A stretch of DNA of 64,000 nucleotides. Origin: Punica granatum (lineage: Eukaryota; Streptophyta; Magnoliopsida; Myrtales; Lythraceae). A model generated the notes under the pieces. The model was not told the origin of the DNA and searched no databases. It saw only the letters and a program-made list of their open reading frames with translations. Positions within the stretch are counted from its first letter, which is position 1. Each line of letters begins with the position of its first letter. Shown one piece after another: positions 37,685 to 50,282 of this stretch. A program made the translations under genes and the position numbers. Where the stretch lies: positions 20,961,363-21,025,362 of the forward strand of contig NC_045130.1 of assembly GCF_007655135.1 (NCBI RefSeq). The letters run 5' to 3'.

Positions 37685-40628
37685 TTCTTCTTCTCCTTCA
37701 TTTTTTCTTTTTTTCTTCTTCTCTTCTTCTTCCCTGCTCTGCACGATCCTGACGGAGCCTGCGAACGGGACCCGATGCACGCAATCGGTTCACCGACCCT
37801 CTCTCTTCTCCATTTCGTCACGACAACGACTCCTTGGAAGGCGGCTTGCCCGAGATCTGGCTCTCTCTCTCTCGGTTTTTCGATAAAACGGCAGCTCACG
37901 GATTCTCGAGGGGGACTGGTAGCTCACACGAAAAAAGACCTCAGCTCGCTCATTGTTCAGAAACGAAAAAAACCTCAGCTCGTCCCCGTCCTCATGCATG
38001 GCCGACAGATCGATTTTGCGGATCCTCTTAACTCGGAACGACCGGGATTTCTCGGAGCTCATCCACAGACACAGGGCTCACACTCTCTCGGGACCGAGTA
38101 AACTCCCAGCTCAACCTCACGCCCGAGACCCACAGCTCGCCCACGGCCGAGAAACTCCCAGCTCGACCTCACGGCTGAAACTCGCAGCTCGTCCACGGCC
38201 GAAACCTCCAGCTCCCTCGTCGAACCCGTAGCTCTTCCCACAGCTCGACTCTCTTTTTCCCTCCTCCTCTCGCACGCGACTCGTCCCCAATGCCCACAGC
38301 TCGCCCGACCCGGATTCTCCCTCGGTTCATCACCCCGATTTTGCATTCTCTCTATTTCATTTCCTTTCTAACCGGGGTTCCTCCTTTCCGGGCCAGCACA
38401 GGTAGTAGCCCAGTCTAGCGGCCCAAACAGCGTCCGGCAACCCAGCCCAGTCCTCCAGCAGCCCAGCCCATTTCAACAGGAGTCCAATCCGGCCCGGTTC
38501 GCCCCCATCCGTCCGAATCCCTTCGGCCCAGTAGCTAGTCCGGCCCACTCGGCCCAGTTCGGCCCAGTCCACCCCCACCGGATCTCGGCCCGTCACAGCT
38601 CGGACCAACTCGCCCGGTGCATTTTTAACCTTTTTTTATTTTTTTATTTACATAATCACCCATCAACTTTTCGAACTTGGTAAATTCTCGACTTAGTGGC
38701 ATGTTTAAGGCTCCATTTCTGAATATTAACGTTTACTTGGATGGATATGATGTAAAATGAGCATTATTAGGTTGCGTGGGTGATGGATTTATCCAGAACT
38801 CGATTTTACGAACTCTCTGTTTTGTAGCATTTCAGTCCAGAGGACGCATTTTTATTTTCCAGATCTGCCCCGATTTTTAAAATTCTTTTCAGTCAAGTCC
38901 CAGTCATTTTTACCATTTCCCATTCAGTCCTTGAATTTCCTAGAATTTTTCAAGCAGCCCAAGAAACTTTTCAAGTTGTTTCAGTTTAGTCTCGGGGCTA
39001 TTTTCCACCCTTTTCAGATCTTCCCTAGATTTTAAAATTTGTTTCAGTCGAGTCCCAGCCATTTTCAGCACGTTCTAGTCAGTCCCTGAATTTTTCAGGA
39101 TTTTTAAGCCACTTCCGGAAACTTTTAAAGTTGTTTCAGTTTCGTCCCTGGGGCAATTTTTCACTTTTCAGATCAGCCCAAATTTTCAAATCCATTTCAA
39201 ACCAGTCCTTGGACATTTCAGCAATTTTCACACGGTCCCCATTTTTTTTAGAATTTTCAAATCAGTCCCCTAAAACTTTATTCGAATTTTCAAATAAGTC
39301 CCTGTTCTTTTAAAATTGTTCAAATAAGTCCCTGGACATTTTCTAAAGATACCCAATCCTTTCCTACTTGGATATCCGACCGAGAACATGTGTGCCCCGT
39401 TTGAATGTGTTTATCACGATCATGACGGCACCGATTGCATAAAATATGTATGTTTTGTCGTGCTTGATGTGATAATGTGATCTTGGTTCGTGTTTAAACG
39501 CTTTATTTTCTCGTTTTAATCGAAACCTCACATGAATTGGTTTAATCATGCAAACTCGACCTAAAATTAATTTTTAATCCCAAGGTGGTCGGGAATTAGG
39601 ATTTGCATCGGACGGATCATCAATGATCGGCTCGACGGTCTGAAACCCGCATATTTAGAGCATTTGGAAAAATATTAATTGATTTAATCAATAAATCCAC
39701 TAACGTGGTAATTGGGACGTTCAAGCGATTAATTAACTCACTTGACCCTAATAATTTTGCACGAATTGGTAATAAACCGGTAACACGCGTCGATAGGTTG
39801 CAAACATGCGTTGGTGCCCTTTTCAAAACTTGCAAATTTTATAAAACCGGAGACACGTGGCTCGATGTGACATGGATGTCTTGGAAGGATTTGCGCGTCT
39901 TGACTCGAGGCCTCACCTGATTTCAGGAAACTCAGGTCGGGACTTGGAAGTTCTTTTTAGATCACTTCCGTATAGATTGACCGATCTTTTGGCTTTTTAG
40001 GGTTCTTGACAACCCTGGAAGGTCCAAGGGATCGGTTAGCGCCGATTACAGGCCGAGGTGGCCCGCACCGCGTAATCTCTCTTTTCCGAAAATAATTTTC
40101 ACACCAATGGCAAAATCGTCTATTTGCAACTTAGCGACACCCCCAGGGTTATAATAACAGAAACACTACGGTATCAGGGTAGGGATGGGCTACCTGTCTA
40201 GGCGCAACTTCATCTGAATAGCCCGCTCTATTTGACCGATGTGTTTTTATTATTCTAGCATAGTCTCGAGTAGTTAGTTCGGGTGGATTGGCTCAAAATA
40301 TAAATACCGGACTAATTGTGTACTTAGTTAAGACAAAAACGGGTAATAGCGGGTTATGCACTAGGTTATGGGGTTTACGGGCGGAATCCATATTCTGTAA
40401 TAACCTGTAACAACCGCAGTGTTACAACATAGAACAATCCTAAAAGCCACCCACAAACACAAGACTTGACAACAGACGTTGCGTACGTCAGGTCCTAGGA
40501 AAATAATGCCAAATGCAAAATACCTTTCTGAGGCGATCCCTGATCGATTCAAATCTTGCACCTAATTTGTCTGCTTTAAGGTAGGATTTGCATGCCAAGA
40601 TACCCCAGTTAATAATCGGTTAATTTAC

Positions 40629-40890
40629 GTAAATTTGGCAATTACAAAACCTCATTGTTTGTTTATTTATGCCTGCTTGTTACATTCTTGCACTTGTTTA
40701 TTATGCGGATCAAGCCCGATCCTTTAGAACACAATTCATAGGGGGTCCAACGCTCAATCGTAAATTTGGCAATTACAAAACCCCATTGTTTGTTTATTTA
40801 TGCCCGCTTGTTACATTCTTGCACTTGTTTGTTATGCGGATCAAGCCCGATCCTTTAGGACACGATTCATAAGGGGTCCAACGCTCAATC
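40629..40890 (+). repeat. 131-bp tandem duplication private to the 3' LTR
   Basis: Two near-identical copies start CGTAAATTTGGCAATTACAA and include GGATCAAGCCCGATCCTTTAG. The 5' LTR has a single copy at about 30559-30690, so the duplication arose in this LTR or in its source during reverse transcription. Confidence 0.85.
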
Positions 40891-41483
40891 GTAGATCACG
40901 GGGTCCAATCCCCCTAACACTGAGCGCACGTCTTAATTTCAATTCAAGTCTTTTCAAACCACACGGTGAGCATGAGTGGAATAATAACCGAACGCGAACC
41001 GACCGAGATTCAGTTGTTGTAATTTGCATTTTTATTCGAGAGGACAATGTAAGGATTTATGTTGTACATTTATTCTTGTAAGAATCCCGGTCGGAGAGTG
41101 GACGGTTGGAGTGTTTCTTCGAATTTACGGTGTCAAAACGCGTAAGATGAGCGGAACTTAATTAAGCGGTAATTGAATTAAAATGGCAAGCCTAGACAAG
41201 CTAGAGTACCGATAGGGCGTGTGAGATATAGGTTCGCACGTAACAGAACCCCCAAATTCGGAACCTCGGGTTCCGCAGACCATATGCCTTGGCAATTAGG
41301 TGTACCCCGTACCCCTAGACCCGGGTAACTTGTCGGCCTTCAACCTTCGGGTTGTAAAATGGCAAGTGGCGACTCCTTCTCACGTGCATCCGTCGCGCGT
41401 CCTCGGGAAGATGGACACTCCTAAGCCGCGTTGCATAGGCGCGCGCACACGTGCCTTGACGAGATAAAATTCGGGTGCACACA

Positions 41484-41488
41484 CAAAC
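41484..41488 (+). repeat. Target-site duplication, right (CAAAC)
   Basis: Matches 27343-27347. Confidence 0.9.
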
Positions 41489-42520
41489 AATAATCTCACG
41501 CAACGAGTGGGTTAAGCAGCTAGTTAAAGCTTTTAAGAGGTTTATGGTATACCATCTCGGCTCGTTCCAATCCACTTTGGCAAGTTTCTGAATAGTCACT
41601 TCCGGGTTCGGCTTTTAAAATTTTGGCAAATATCACGACAAATCATTAAATTTTTACTTTATTCTCCGATTTGTTACCAGAAAGATGTCATTATTACCAT
41701 AGAAAATCACCACATTTCATTTTCTTCTCAAATTTATTCCAACATTAATTTTTTTTATTTTTCATATGCTGACATAGAGAATGATAAAGCAAGTGTGGAC
41801 CCCCAATCGCTTACGCGGCACACTATTCATTGCACGACATGTCGTCAATTGAAACTAAATTCTTCAAAATTAGAAAAGGGCACAAAATTTCAGAAATTCA
41901 CAAAAATTTATAAAAATTTCATGAAATTCCAAAAATTATAAAATAAAAAGAAATGTTAAAATGTATTTAAAAACAAAGATAATTCAAAAAATTTTAAAAA
42001 AATGAATTCAAAATTTTTAAAATAAAATAAAATAAAAATAGGAAATTTAAAATGTTAAAAGGCAATGGAAACAAAAGAAAACTAAGAAATTAAGAAAAAT
42101 AATAAATTTGAAAAATTAAAACCAATGAAGAAATATTATATAAATTTTAAAATTTTAAGTTCAAAATATAGAAGTAGACATTAAAAATGCAAAAATAAAA
42201 TTAAAAAATAAACGAAAATATACAAAAATAAATAAAAGAAGAAAAAGAAAATTCAACTCTCTCATCTTATTACTGACACTTTGATGAGTTTATCCTCTTT
42301 TGGCTTTTGCCCCACTTGTTACTCGATGGTCCTTCAGCCTCCTCATTTTTTACTTGATCCTTCTATCTTATCCTCGCACTTCTTGCTTGATATAGAATAG
42401 AAAGACTGAGAGGAAGAATGGGGAAAGTGAGGACTAAAGGCGAATCAAATGGGGAAAGCAAGAGGATATGTTAAGGAATGCTCGGAGCCACGTCACAAGT
42501 TCAAAGAGAAAAATGAAGTT
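41489..42520. other. AT-rich gene-free DNA
   Basis: Sequence between the LTR element and the Harbinger element. Much of 41870-42240 is A-rich with AAAATT-type simple sequence. No feature could be supported. Confidence 0.6.
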
Positions 42521-42707
42521 TTATGAGGTGTTTGGATTGCAAGTGTGATTTTAAATTCACAATTTTAACTTAACTCTACCCACAACAAAATAACACATTA
42601 AAAGTAAAAAAGGTGGGTCCCACACAAACATTTATATTACTCCATTATAATACAACTCAATTACAATTAATTCTCAACTTCACCCGTTCATGTCCATACT
42701 AAAAGGC

Positions 42708-44151
42708 TCATCCTCTTTCAGTGTGCCATATTTGATTTGCAATACAGTCACGTACTGCATCCATCTCTCTACTGCTAATGTCAATATCATTTCGGATTCC
42801 ATTTCGTTGAGGCGGATTGTGAAATTCATCGTAATATTGTCATGCATCACCATACTCCTCAAATAATCTATCGTGATAATTATTGATCCGAATGAAATTG
42901 TACAACATAAAGCAGGCAAGCGCAATTTGTCCTTGGCGGCGCGGTCTGAAGTTTGACATTATCCGCAGTATTCCAAATCTGTTCTTGATGACACCGAAGC
43001 ACCATTCTATTATATTACGAACGGATGCGTGTCGCTGATTAAACAGCTCTTCCATCGTCGTTGGAGGATTGTCATTATTGAAGTCACTGCGGTGATATCG
43101 TTGTCCTTTATAAGGGGCTAAATAACCGAGAATATTTGGGAAGCCCGTATCAACTACATAATATTGTTCTGCGTGCACACATGTACAAATAATGTATATA
43201 TTTGTAGTTCCATGTGTTTATCGAAATACATAAGAGCTTGACAAGAAAACATTGTATATGGAAAATAACAGCTTACCGCATTGTGGTGCGGGGAATGCCG
43301 GTAACGTTGCGGCATCAGAAAGAATTCTGGAGTCATGTGCCGAACCCTCCCATCCAGTCATGACATAAGTGAAGATCATTTGATGGGATCAAATAGCAAG
43401 AACATTTTGCGTTATGTCACCGTTTCGATCGCGATACGCGCCTTTCACCGAGGTTGGCATAGTAGCATCGACATGAGTCCCATCAATTTCCCCGATGCAA
43501 TGTTGCAATAATAATAAAAATCAATACGAATTAGAGTACATGTAATAAAAGAATAGAAGTTCATTTCGACAGTTGTGCGATAATTACCCTAAAGAATGGG
43601 TACCATTGTCAGCATCTGCGAATTTCAGGCTGCTCCTTAACGTTCCTCGGTCTTATGTACGTTGGCACTAACGAATGAATTCCTTGAAGTATTAAATTGA
43701 ATACTCGTGAGACTATCTTCTTAGAATGCTAAAAGCGTTCGGCAATAACGGCGTATTGAGTACTATGTGCAACTACGAATAAGAACATTCCAAGCATCTC
43801 CTCGACGGTTATACCTTTCCTTATATTTCGAATACCACATTTTGCTCTTAACGTGTCGCACAAATTATGAAATACGTGAGGGTCCATCTTGAAATTCTCG
43901 TAACACCTTGTGTCATTTGAAAGCACTTCGTTAATGTACTCACTGCCTCGTAGTGCCGAAGTTCTACATGGACGTACACGGGGGACATGTTGTTCAGACA
44001 TTGCAGACTGTATCGCCAAAAGGACGAGCAAATCATCTATGCTACTGTCGTCATCGTCGCTCGATTCATTATCATATCGTGGTGAGTTCACGTGCCTTGG
44101 CATCCTCCTCTTCTGTTGAGGTTGACGAGCTGTATGGACAAACGTTAACAT
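42708..44151 (-). pseudogene. PIF/Harbinger DDE transposase, disrupted
   Basis: Harbinger transposases cut and paste the element using a DDE nuclease. Visible in order are a helical N-terminal part (RCYENFKMDPHVFHNLCDTL, GITVEEMLGMFLF), the first Asp in GEIDGTHVDA, the second in WEGSAHDSRIL, and the Glu region ASVRNIIEWCFGVIKNRFGI. A QIALACFMLYNFIR segment and the C-terminus MDAVRDCIANQIWHTERG follow. At least four in-frame stops break it (after AERF, in IRRC-stop-QWYP, in LAI-stop-SHQ, in YGDA-stop-QYY). An intron acceptor before the CIGEIDGTH exon reads CAA instead of CAG. A further intron lies at about 43162-43272. Confidence 0.85.
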
Positions 44152-44323
44152 AATAGATTATCAAAAATAGACACGAAATGACGAAGGGAATTATGTTTCA
44201 AACATATATCCAATGCATTATCAATGAAAACCATAAAAGAACACATCACAGATATTCACACGAAACAAATTAAAGTCAATCAGGTTCAAACATAACAAAT
44301 GCAAAACAAGAGTTTGGTTAATG

Positions 44324-45369
44324 TCATAATAGAAAAACGGAAATCACAAATAAGAAACACATATGAGGAGAAACGTTCAGCCATTCAAGGACGAACAAGG
44401 CTGTGCAGCCATTTGCGCCTATCTTCATCGTACATGCAAACGAACGTCTGTCGCCATCGGTCATCCTCCGTAATATGTGCTGTACCGGTGAGATACTCGT
44501 GTACGGAAATTGTTCACTGCATTTTATTGAGCACATCCATGGCTTCGATGATGCTATCCGTGCTGGTTTCTCGGGGCTCGTCACTAACTTGCTCTTCTTT
44601 GACTCTGGAAGGGTAGAATTTTTCGCTTTGTCCTTCTTGGTCTTACTTTCCCTGTACAAGTCGATCAACTCCTGCAACTGCGTATTGGTGTGCGAACCAC
44701 TCACCGCCTAGAGCCTGTAACGACAGGTTTATCAACTTCATGAACGGGATCATCACTGTCGCCGGAGCCCTCTGCTAGATCGATAGGCTCTTTGCCACGG
44801 CTGTTCCTCCTTTTTAGAAATTCAACTTCTATGCGTGCATAGGATCAGGGGCTCTGAGGTGGGTCGGTTGAAGAAATTCGTAGGCCCCTGATGTTGTAGC
44901 ATATTTGTACATCAGTTTTAAGGCCTCATAATGCTTGCAGCCTTTCGACCGAAAAGTCCTGAAGTTGTTGTGCCTCTACATGTTAGACACATGCAATACT
45001 TTTAGTAAGAACAAATTTGCGTGAAATGGGCAAATTTGTAAAGAGTAAGCGGTAGAGTACCTTGATAAACTTGTCCCAAATATCAGGATTCGCCTTCACG
45101 GTGTTGGTTGGCCCATCCCATCCTACTCCAGTGTGCTGAATCAGCTCTGTGAACTGACTGTACTATGTCTTCAGCCTTTGTGCTTTTGTTTCCACCTTTT
45201 CGGCGTCAAGAATCACACCAGGAAATTTCTCTTCCAGTTCCCTACTGATATGTTCTCAGTCCTTCAATTTCCAACTTGATGTATGCGTCCTTTGGAATTT
45301 ATCAACCATGATGTCAATGAAAGCAAGCTCGTCTGTCCACTCAACTATGCCTTCACCCTTGGGAGCCAT
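44324..45369 (-). pseudogene. Harbinger-associated Myb/SANT-like protein, disrupted
   Basis: This is the element's second gene; its product normally binds the element DNA and helps the transposase enter the nucleus. From MAPKGEGIVEWTDELAFIDIMVDKF (45369 downward) it follows the plant Myb/SANT-like fold: KAQRLKT, YSQFTELIQHTGVGWD, NPDIWDKFIK. A GT donor at about 45060 joins an exon at 44973 (RHNNFRTFRSKGCKHYEALK). The C-terminal exon carries TNTQLQELIDLYRESKTKKD. Stops interrupt KLKD-stop-EHIS and RLKT-stop-YSQF, each where Trp would fit, and a third lies before the last exon block. The product is not functional as it stands. Confidence 0.78.
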
Positions 45370-46899
45370 CTCAGCTGCAGAGCAGTACCGATAACTTATA
45401 AAGCACATACAACAATGAAGGTTAGCTAGGCACATACTTGATGATCGACAATCTAACAAAAGGGATGACGCATAAACTATTGTCCGACCCTACATTTGAC
45501 ATTCTTCATAAGATACTAATGCAAGTAACATGCCCATTAGCACAGTTTCAGATTGAACCCTGGAGACCAAACGGAGTGGTAATTTCATACGCACAGTGGA
45601 CGTTATACTAGCTCGTAAATTCCCAATTTTCTCATCGCCAGCTGAACACTCCATGGATCCTTAGCGGTTTTCTACAGCGTGGGTCTAAATCCAAAAGCAT
45701 TGATTCTGTATATCAGGATTAAAGGAAAAAGAATTCTTGCACAGGAAACTGTCAGGCACTTAGCACATTGCCTAAAACCTCATCTAAGTTACCGCAGAGA
45801 AAACAAAGGACAACATTCACATGCAAAGAACAACTCAAAAAATTATCTACAGAAACTGTAGGTGCTTTCTTTGATATATATGGAAGAGGTGAGACGTTTG
45901 CGCAAATAACATATCATACTTCTAATGATATATTAGCAGTCTTTTTTTTCCCTAGTTTCCTGCTAGAGACTCGATCCATTCAGACCAAGCTAATCCATCA
46001 GGATTCGATAGGGTGTCACCCCTGTAAATCGTCACATCCTGCAGCTGTTAACAGATCAAATTGAACCCCGGAGACCACAGGCAAGCGCTCTCAAACACTC
46101 CTATTGGCTTCACTAACCTAACAAACTCAACATTGACAGCGGTATCAATCCTTCGATTCGATCAGCTCAGTCAAACAAGAAAATAACAGCATAAAATGTT
46201 CTGAATACCGTATCAGCTCAGCTAATTGGAAAAATTTATATCATCAACACTTAAAAGTATAGCACAGCTTTCCCACAACAAAACTGTCATCAGCCGCGGA
46301 TCATCCCCAGAATGCAAGCACGAAAAATCACGATTGGACTCATTCACCAATCACATAGAACCGAAAGCGAGAAATGAGTTTTGAAAATTACCTTTGACTG
46401 GTTATGGGTATGATTGAAAGCATGCTGAATCCGCTTAAGAAGTGAAGCTCTGAGGTAGAGGCCCAGATTGGGATGCCCGGTTCCCCTTTATCTCGACTGT
46501 GACAGATGTGGAGATGCAGGGGTTGGGGGGCGGTACTTGCGCAGCTCACGAGGGTGTAGAATCTTGATTCCCGACAAATTTGAATGGAGAGCTGTCGAGC
46601 AGAGGAAGCAAGAGGGGCAGGGGATGGAGGGGGGCCGGCTGTCATCAGTAAGGGGAGGGGCATGAAAGAAGGAAGGGGGTGGGGGGGCGGGTGAGGGGGC
46701 GGGGTTCTAAAACCCTATGGTGGTCAAAGAGTCAACAGGAAGGATGGAGGTGGGGTCCACAGCTGACATTCAAATGGTAGGATGAAGGTGTTTTTAAAAT
46801 CAAAGTGATACACTAACAATCCAAACAAGTCATAAAATATTATAACTTATTAACTACTCAAGATCCACCTGGATGTTATTGTTCATAAATATCTCTAGT

Positions 46900-47184
46900 G
46901 ACAACTTTTTTTCGTGATGAATTGAATTTGTCACAAGATTTCATTAACAGTTTGTAACAAATTTTGGTCAAAACAATCATGACAAATTATTGTGACGAAA
47001 TCAAATTTTATCACAATAAACATATTATTTGTGACAAAATGAAATAATAAAACACTTCTTGTTACAACTTAACACTTATTCTGACAAAATTATTTTTTGT
47101 CATTATATATATATATATATTTCTTCTAACAAAATTTTATTTGTAGCAAAAGATTTGTTAAGATATATGAAATTTCTTGTAGTG
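46900..47184. mobile_element. CACTA transposon end, probably truncated
   Basis: The right border read inward is CACTACAAGAAATTTCATAT, the signature end of plant CACTA (En/Spm) elements. The preceding roughly 250 bp contain many short TTGTGACAAA-type direct and inverted motifs, as in CACTA subterminal regions. I found no matching CACTACAAGAAA on the left, so this may be a fragment. Confidence 0.5.
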
Positions 47185-49044
47185 CGTCTTCGGTTCATTG
47201 CTGGCAAATGCATAGAAATTGTTACAAAAGAAAATGAAAGCGATATTTGCTTGTCTAAAGCCTCATTAAGTATGTTCAGATCATTGATTTTCAAATTTAG
47301 TTGGACATTTTTTAGACAATTTGTGATCGCTTAAGCCCAGGGTGTCTATTTTAATTACTTATATATGAATTTTCAAAATCTATAGAGCAAAAACACAGAA
47401 GGAGTATAATCATCGGGTTCATGAAAACAAGATCAAAAGATCTCCAAGTGCCACTTTGCTATCCGAAGGGATGCAAGGTAAAGTATCCATAGCTCAAATC
47501 TTCTCTTCCCTTCTTCTTCGTCATGTATAGATAACCTAGATTAAAGATAAGTCAACTAACTGAAAGCCTCATCAATTGAATAGCCTAAAGACAATATAGT
47601 ATAATGTATTAATATTCCATGTAAATGATATGAAAAAGTTTGGTAGAAGCAGGACACTGGACTTTGCACTTGTCTCAAAATGAAAGCTCCGTCTTAAAAG
47701 GAAAAAAATATATGTATAATATGCATATGATTGTGTATCGATTAATTACTAAAAATGTTATCAATTGTTTGATACAAAATATCACTTATTAAAATTACAT
47801 AGAATTCCTTAAAATGTTGAATTCCATAAATTCAAGAGGATCGAACTTTTCATTTACCGAAAATGGATATTGAACACAAAAACTAATGTAACATTTGGAA
47901 CAACTAATGTATATATTCAATCACTGATTAAAAAAATGTATATATTTAATTTCTTACTGAAAATGTATGAATTTAAATCCAAAACTTAAAAGTTATTTTA
48001 TCATAAACAAAAAAGATAGATGCATCAAAAAATTATAAGAAAGGCCCTTAATTTAAGATCATGAAATCATTAACTAAATATTATAATTAAAATGCCCGCA
48101 CAACGCGTGAGTCATGAAACTAGGATGAGAACAAAGTGAAACTTGGTGATTTTTTGTATAATTTGCCCAAAATTTATGCATGGTTAGACTCACCAGGCCG
48201 CAATTCTAGGAAGATATAGCATTTTAGGGAATTCAATTTCATTGAACGGTTTGAGATACTATATGAAATTCTATCATTTGAGATAAAATCCGAATATTGA
48301 CGCCCATTTTTGAAGCTATTTTTTATTATATACTTATTGAATTCCATTTTTTTAAGAGAGTGCCTCGCGTTATGCACAAGATGAGAGACATATCAATTTG
48401 TAAGAGCAGCTTTATATTGCACAAGTAATTCCCCATCTTATGAATTATATTTAAGATATTAAATTATTATTTAATGTAATACATTCTTTTTATGGAATCC
48501 GAAAGCCCAACGGGTCCCAACTCATACAAATCATGCCCGGTCAATCCACTAAGGTAATATATTTAAATTAGTGTAAATTGACTATGTGAGAGAATTTTGC
48601 TCACATGGCAACTTAAGGGACTTAAAAAATAAAATAAAAACAAAAAAAAAGAAAATCGAGATTGGGATTAGAGATAGGCGGGGATCGTGCTTTTCAGTGC
48701 AATTTTGGAAAGGTCATCTAGAACTAGAAAAAAGATGCAAAGGTCATACTTTTCTAAATAATTAAGTTTTAACAAATTGATAGAAAACAGTAAAATATTT
48801 TATAATTTGTTTTGAGTTTTAATTATTTTTTCTATTTAATTCTACTTTAATTTTAAAAATGAAAATTTTAAAAAATGGTGATTTCTCGGAACAGAGAGAC
48901 TGGGTGGGGAAGATGGGGTCTGTGTGGGAAATATTGGAAGTGGGCACCTCGCTGGACACCGCACCTACATATAGCCTCGCCGAAGATATTTGATACATCC
49001 CTCATGGTCACTTGAGGGTTCAAAGAAAGAGAATGGGACAACTC
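47185..49044. other. Gene-free intergenic DNA
   Basis: AT-rich sequence with no supportable gene. It includes a Helitron-like end at 48095-48123, listed separately. Confidence 0.6.
48095..48123 (+). mobile_element. Helitron-like 3' terminus
   Basis: CCCGCACAACGCGTGAG forms an imperfect GC hairpin, followed by TCATGAAA and the terminal CTAG. This is the typical 3' layout of plant Helitrons, here on the plus strand. The 5' end was not identified. Confidence 0.5.
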
Positions 49045-49205
49045 TGTTAGTTATATGCCATAGAGCCAATATATATAATTGGATAATTCCTATGTTTTGG
49101 CAATGCCATTATTCTATTATTCATATATTGTTAGTGTATATTAAGATAAGCTCGTGAGATGTTTGTTGAATGCTTCATTCTTAAGAATTAAAAATATGAG
49201 TGGAC

Positions 49206-49492
49206 TGGTTGTGTTTGGTTTTAGAGTTGAGTTTTGGTTTTTATTAGTTTATAATGATTGTGTTATCTAATTATGAGAAAAAAAATATGAAAAAAGTAAT
49301 GAATAGTTGAGAGAAAATAATGATTGTGTTGTTGAATTGTGAAAAAAGTAATGAATAGTTGAGAGAATTTAATATTAAAAATTGAATTGAATGATTAAAA
49401 AATTGAAGAAAAAGGGAAAAGTAATAATTGTGTTGTTGAATTGAAGACAAGTGAAGTATAGTTAAATAATTTTGGTTTATCAAACGAGCCTT
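49206..49492. mobile_element. MITE nested in the solo LTR
   Basis: The ends are partly inverted: GTGTTTGGTTTTA on the left and CTCGTTTGATAAACC read inward from the right. The interior has repeated GTAATGAATAGTTGAGAGA and GTGTTGTTGAATTG motifs. The target duplication is not clear and the borders are approximate. Confidence 0.5.
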
Positions 49493-50282
49493 GAGTAATT
49501 CGATACAAATATCTTAAACTGTCCGCAGTAGTAGGAGACTTAATTGGGCATTATTTCTCCAAAAAAATCGTCACTTCTAGTTGGCAACAGTTGTCAGGAC
49601 AGAGTGGACGGTTATGTGATAAATAGGTCGAACGTAACGTATAGATAATATTCACATTGTGACTTTACTAATGTCAATTAATACTATTTAGACCATATTA
49701 GTGCATTTAGTTCTTAGAACTGAAATGACACGGTTATTTCATGTATAGATAACTAGGATTTACTACTGCTAATGTACTTTGTGCTAAGCGTGCGTATCGG
49801 CAGACAATAGATCCTACTTAGCTATACATGGAAATAAGTGTCCAATTAAGACGAAATTCACTAACTTGAGTAAACAGGGAAAAGATCATATTGGTATGAG
49901 TTTGATTCTTGATTGAGAAATCCTTAGTCAATGTAGTTAATTAGGCTTGAATAGAAACAAGTTTTTATTTAAGTCATATTGATCTAAGAATAAAAACTAG
50001 AGATTCCATATGGTCAACTATAGAGTTTGACAATTACTATGGCCCTGATTAGACCAAGATCTTGTAGTGAAGGGCCTCGAGTGCATGGTATGTATGGTCA
50101 TTGGTTCATCAGAATGTCTTAATCGCACATTTGTCACTATTTGAATTGTCATGATACACTGCTATGCATCACTCATGATCTTTGGGAATCAATGGCATTT
50201 TGATAATTGTGTTTTTTGGTTATGGAAAGGAGTTTCCGGTAATGTCAAAGAGGTTGACATTATAGTCTCATTGCCATTTAGT

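Larger units (their letters stand above)
27348..41483 (+). mobile_element. Complete non-autonomous LTR retrotransposon (LARD-like)
   Basis: The two LTRs start TGTCAG...CCCAATTTTGG and end ...CA. They enclose about 5.96 kb, and the element is flanked by a perfect 5-bp target duplication, CAAAC, at 27343-27347 and 41484-41488. A primer-binding site and polypurine tract are in the right places. I see no protease, reverse transcriptase, RNase H or integrase motifs in any frame, only a broken gag-like coiled-coil remnant. Very long LTRs with a coding-poor interior fit the LARD class, which depends on an autonomous partner. The PBS type suggests a Gypsy Tat-lineage partner, but that is inference. 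The LTRs differ at several percent of sites by eye, so the insertion is not recent. Confidence 0.9.
37246..41483 (+). repeat. 3' LTR (4,238 bp)
   Basis: It aligns end to end with 27348-31285. It keeps about 325 bp (roughly 37530-37850) missing from the 5' LTR, lacks the 29440-29610 MITE, and has a private 131-bp tandem duplication at about 40629-40890. It ends GTGCACACA before the CAAAC duplication. Confidence 0.9.
42525..46831 (-). mobile_element. Decayed PIF/Harbinger DNA transposon
   Basis: Related inverted ends lie at 42525 (GAGGTGTTTGGATTGCAAGTG) and, read inward, at 46831 (GACTTGTTTGGATTGTTAGTG). They enclose the usual two Harbinger genes, a DDE transposase and a Myb/SANT-like protein, both on the minus strand. 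Both genes carry several stops, so the copy is inactive on its own. The expected 3-bp duplication is not clean: the flanks read TTAT on the left and ATAA on the right. The exact ends could therefore be a few bases out. Confidence 0.82.
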
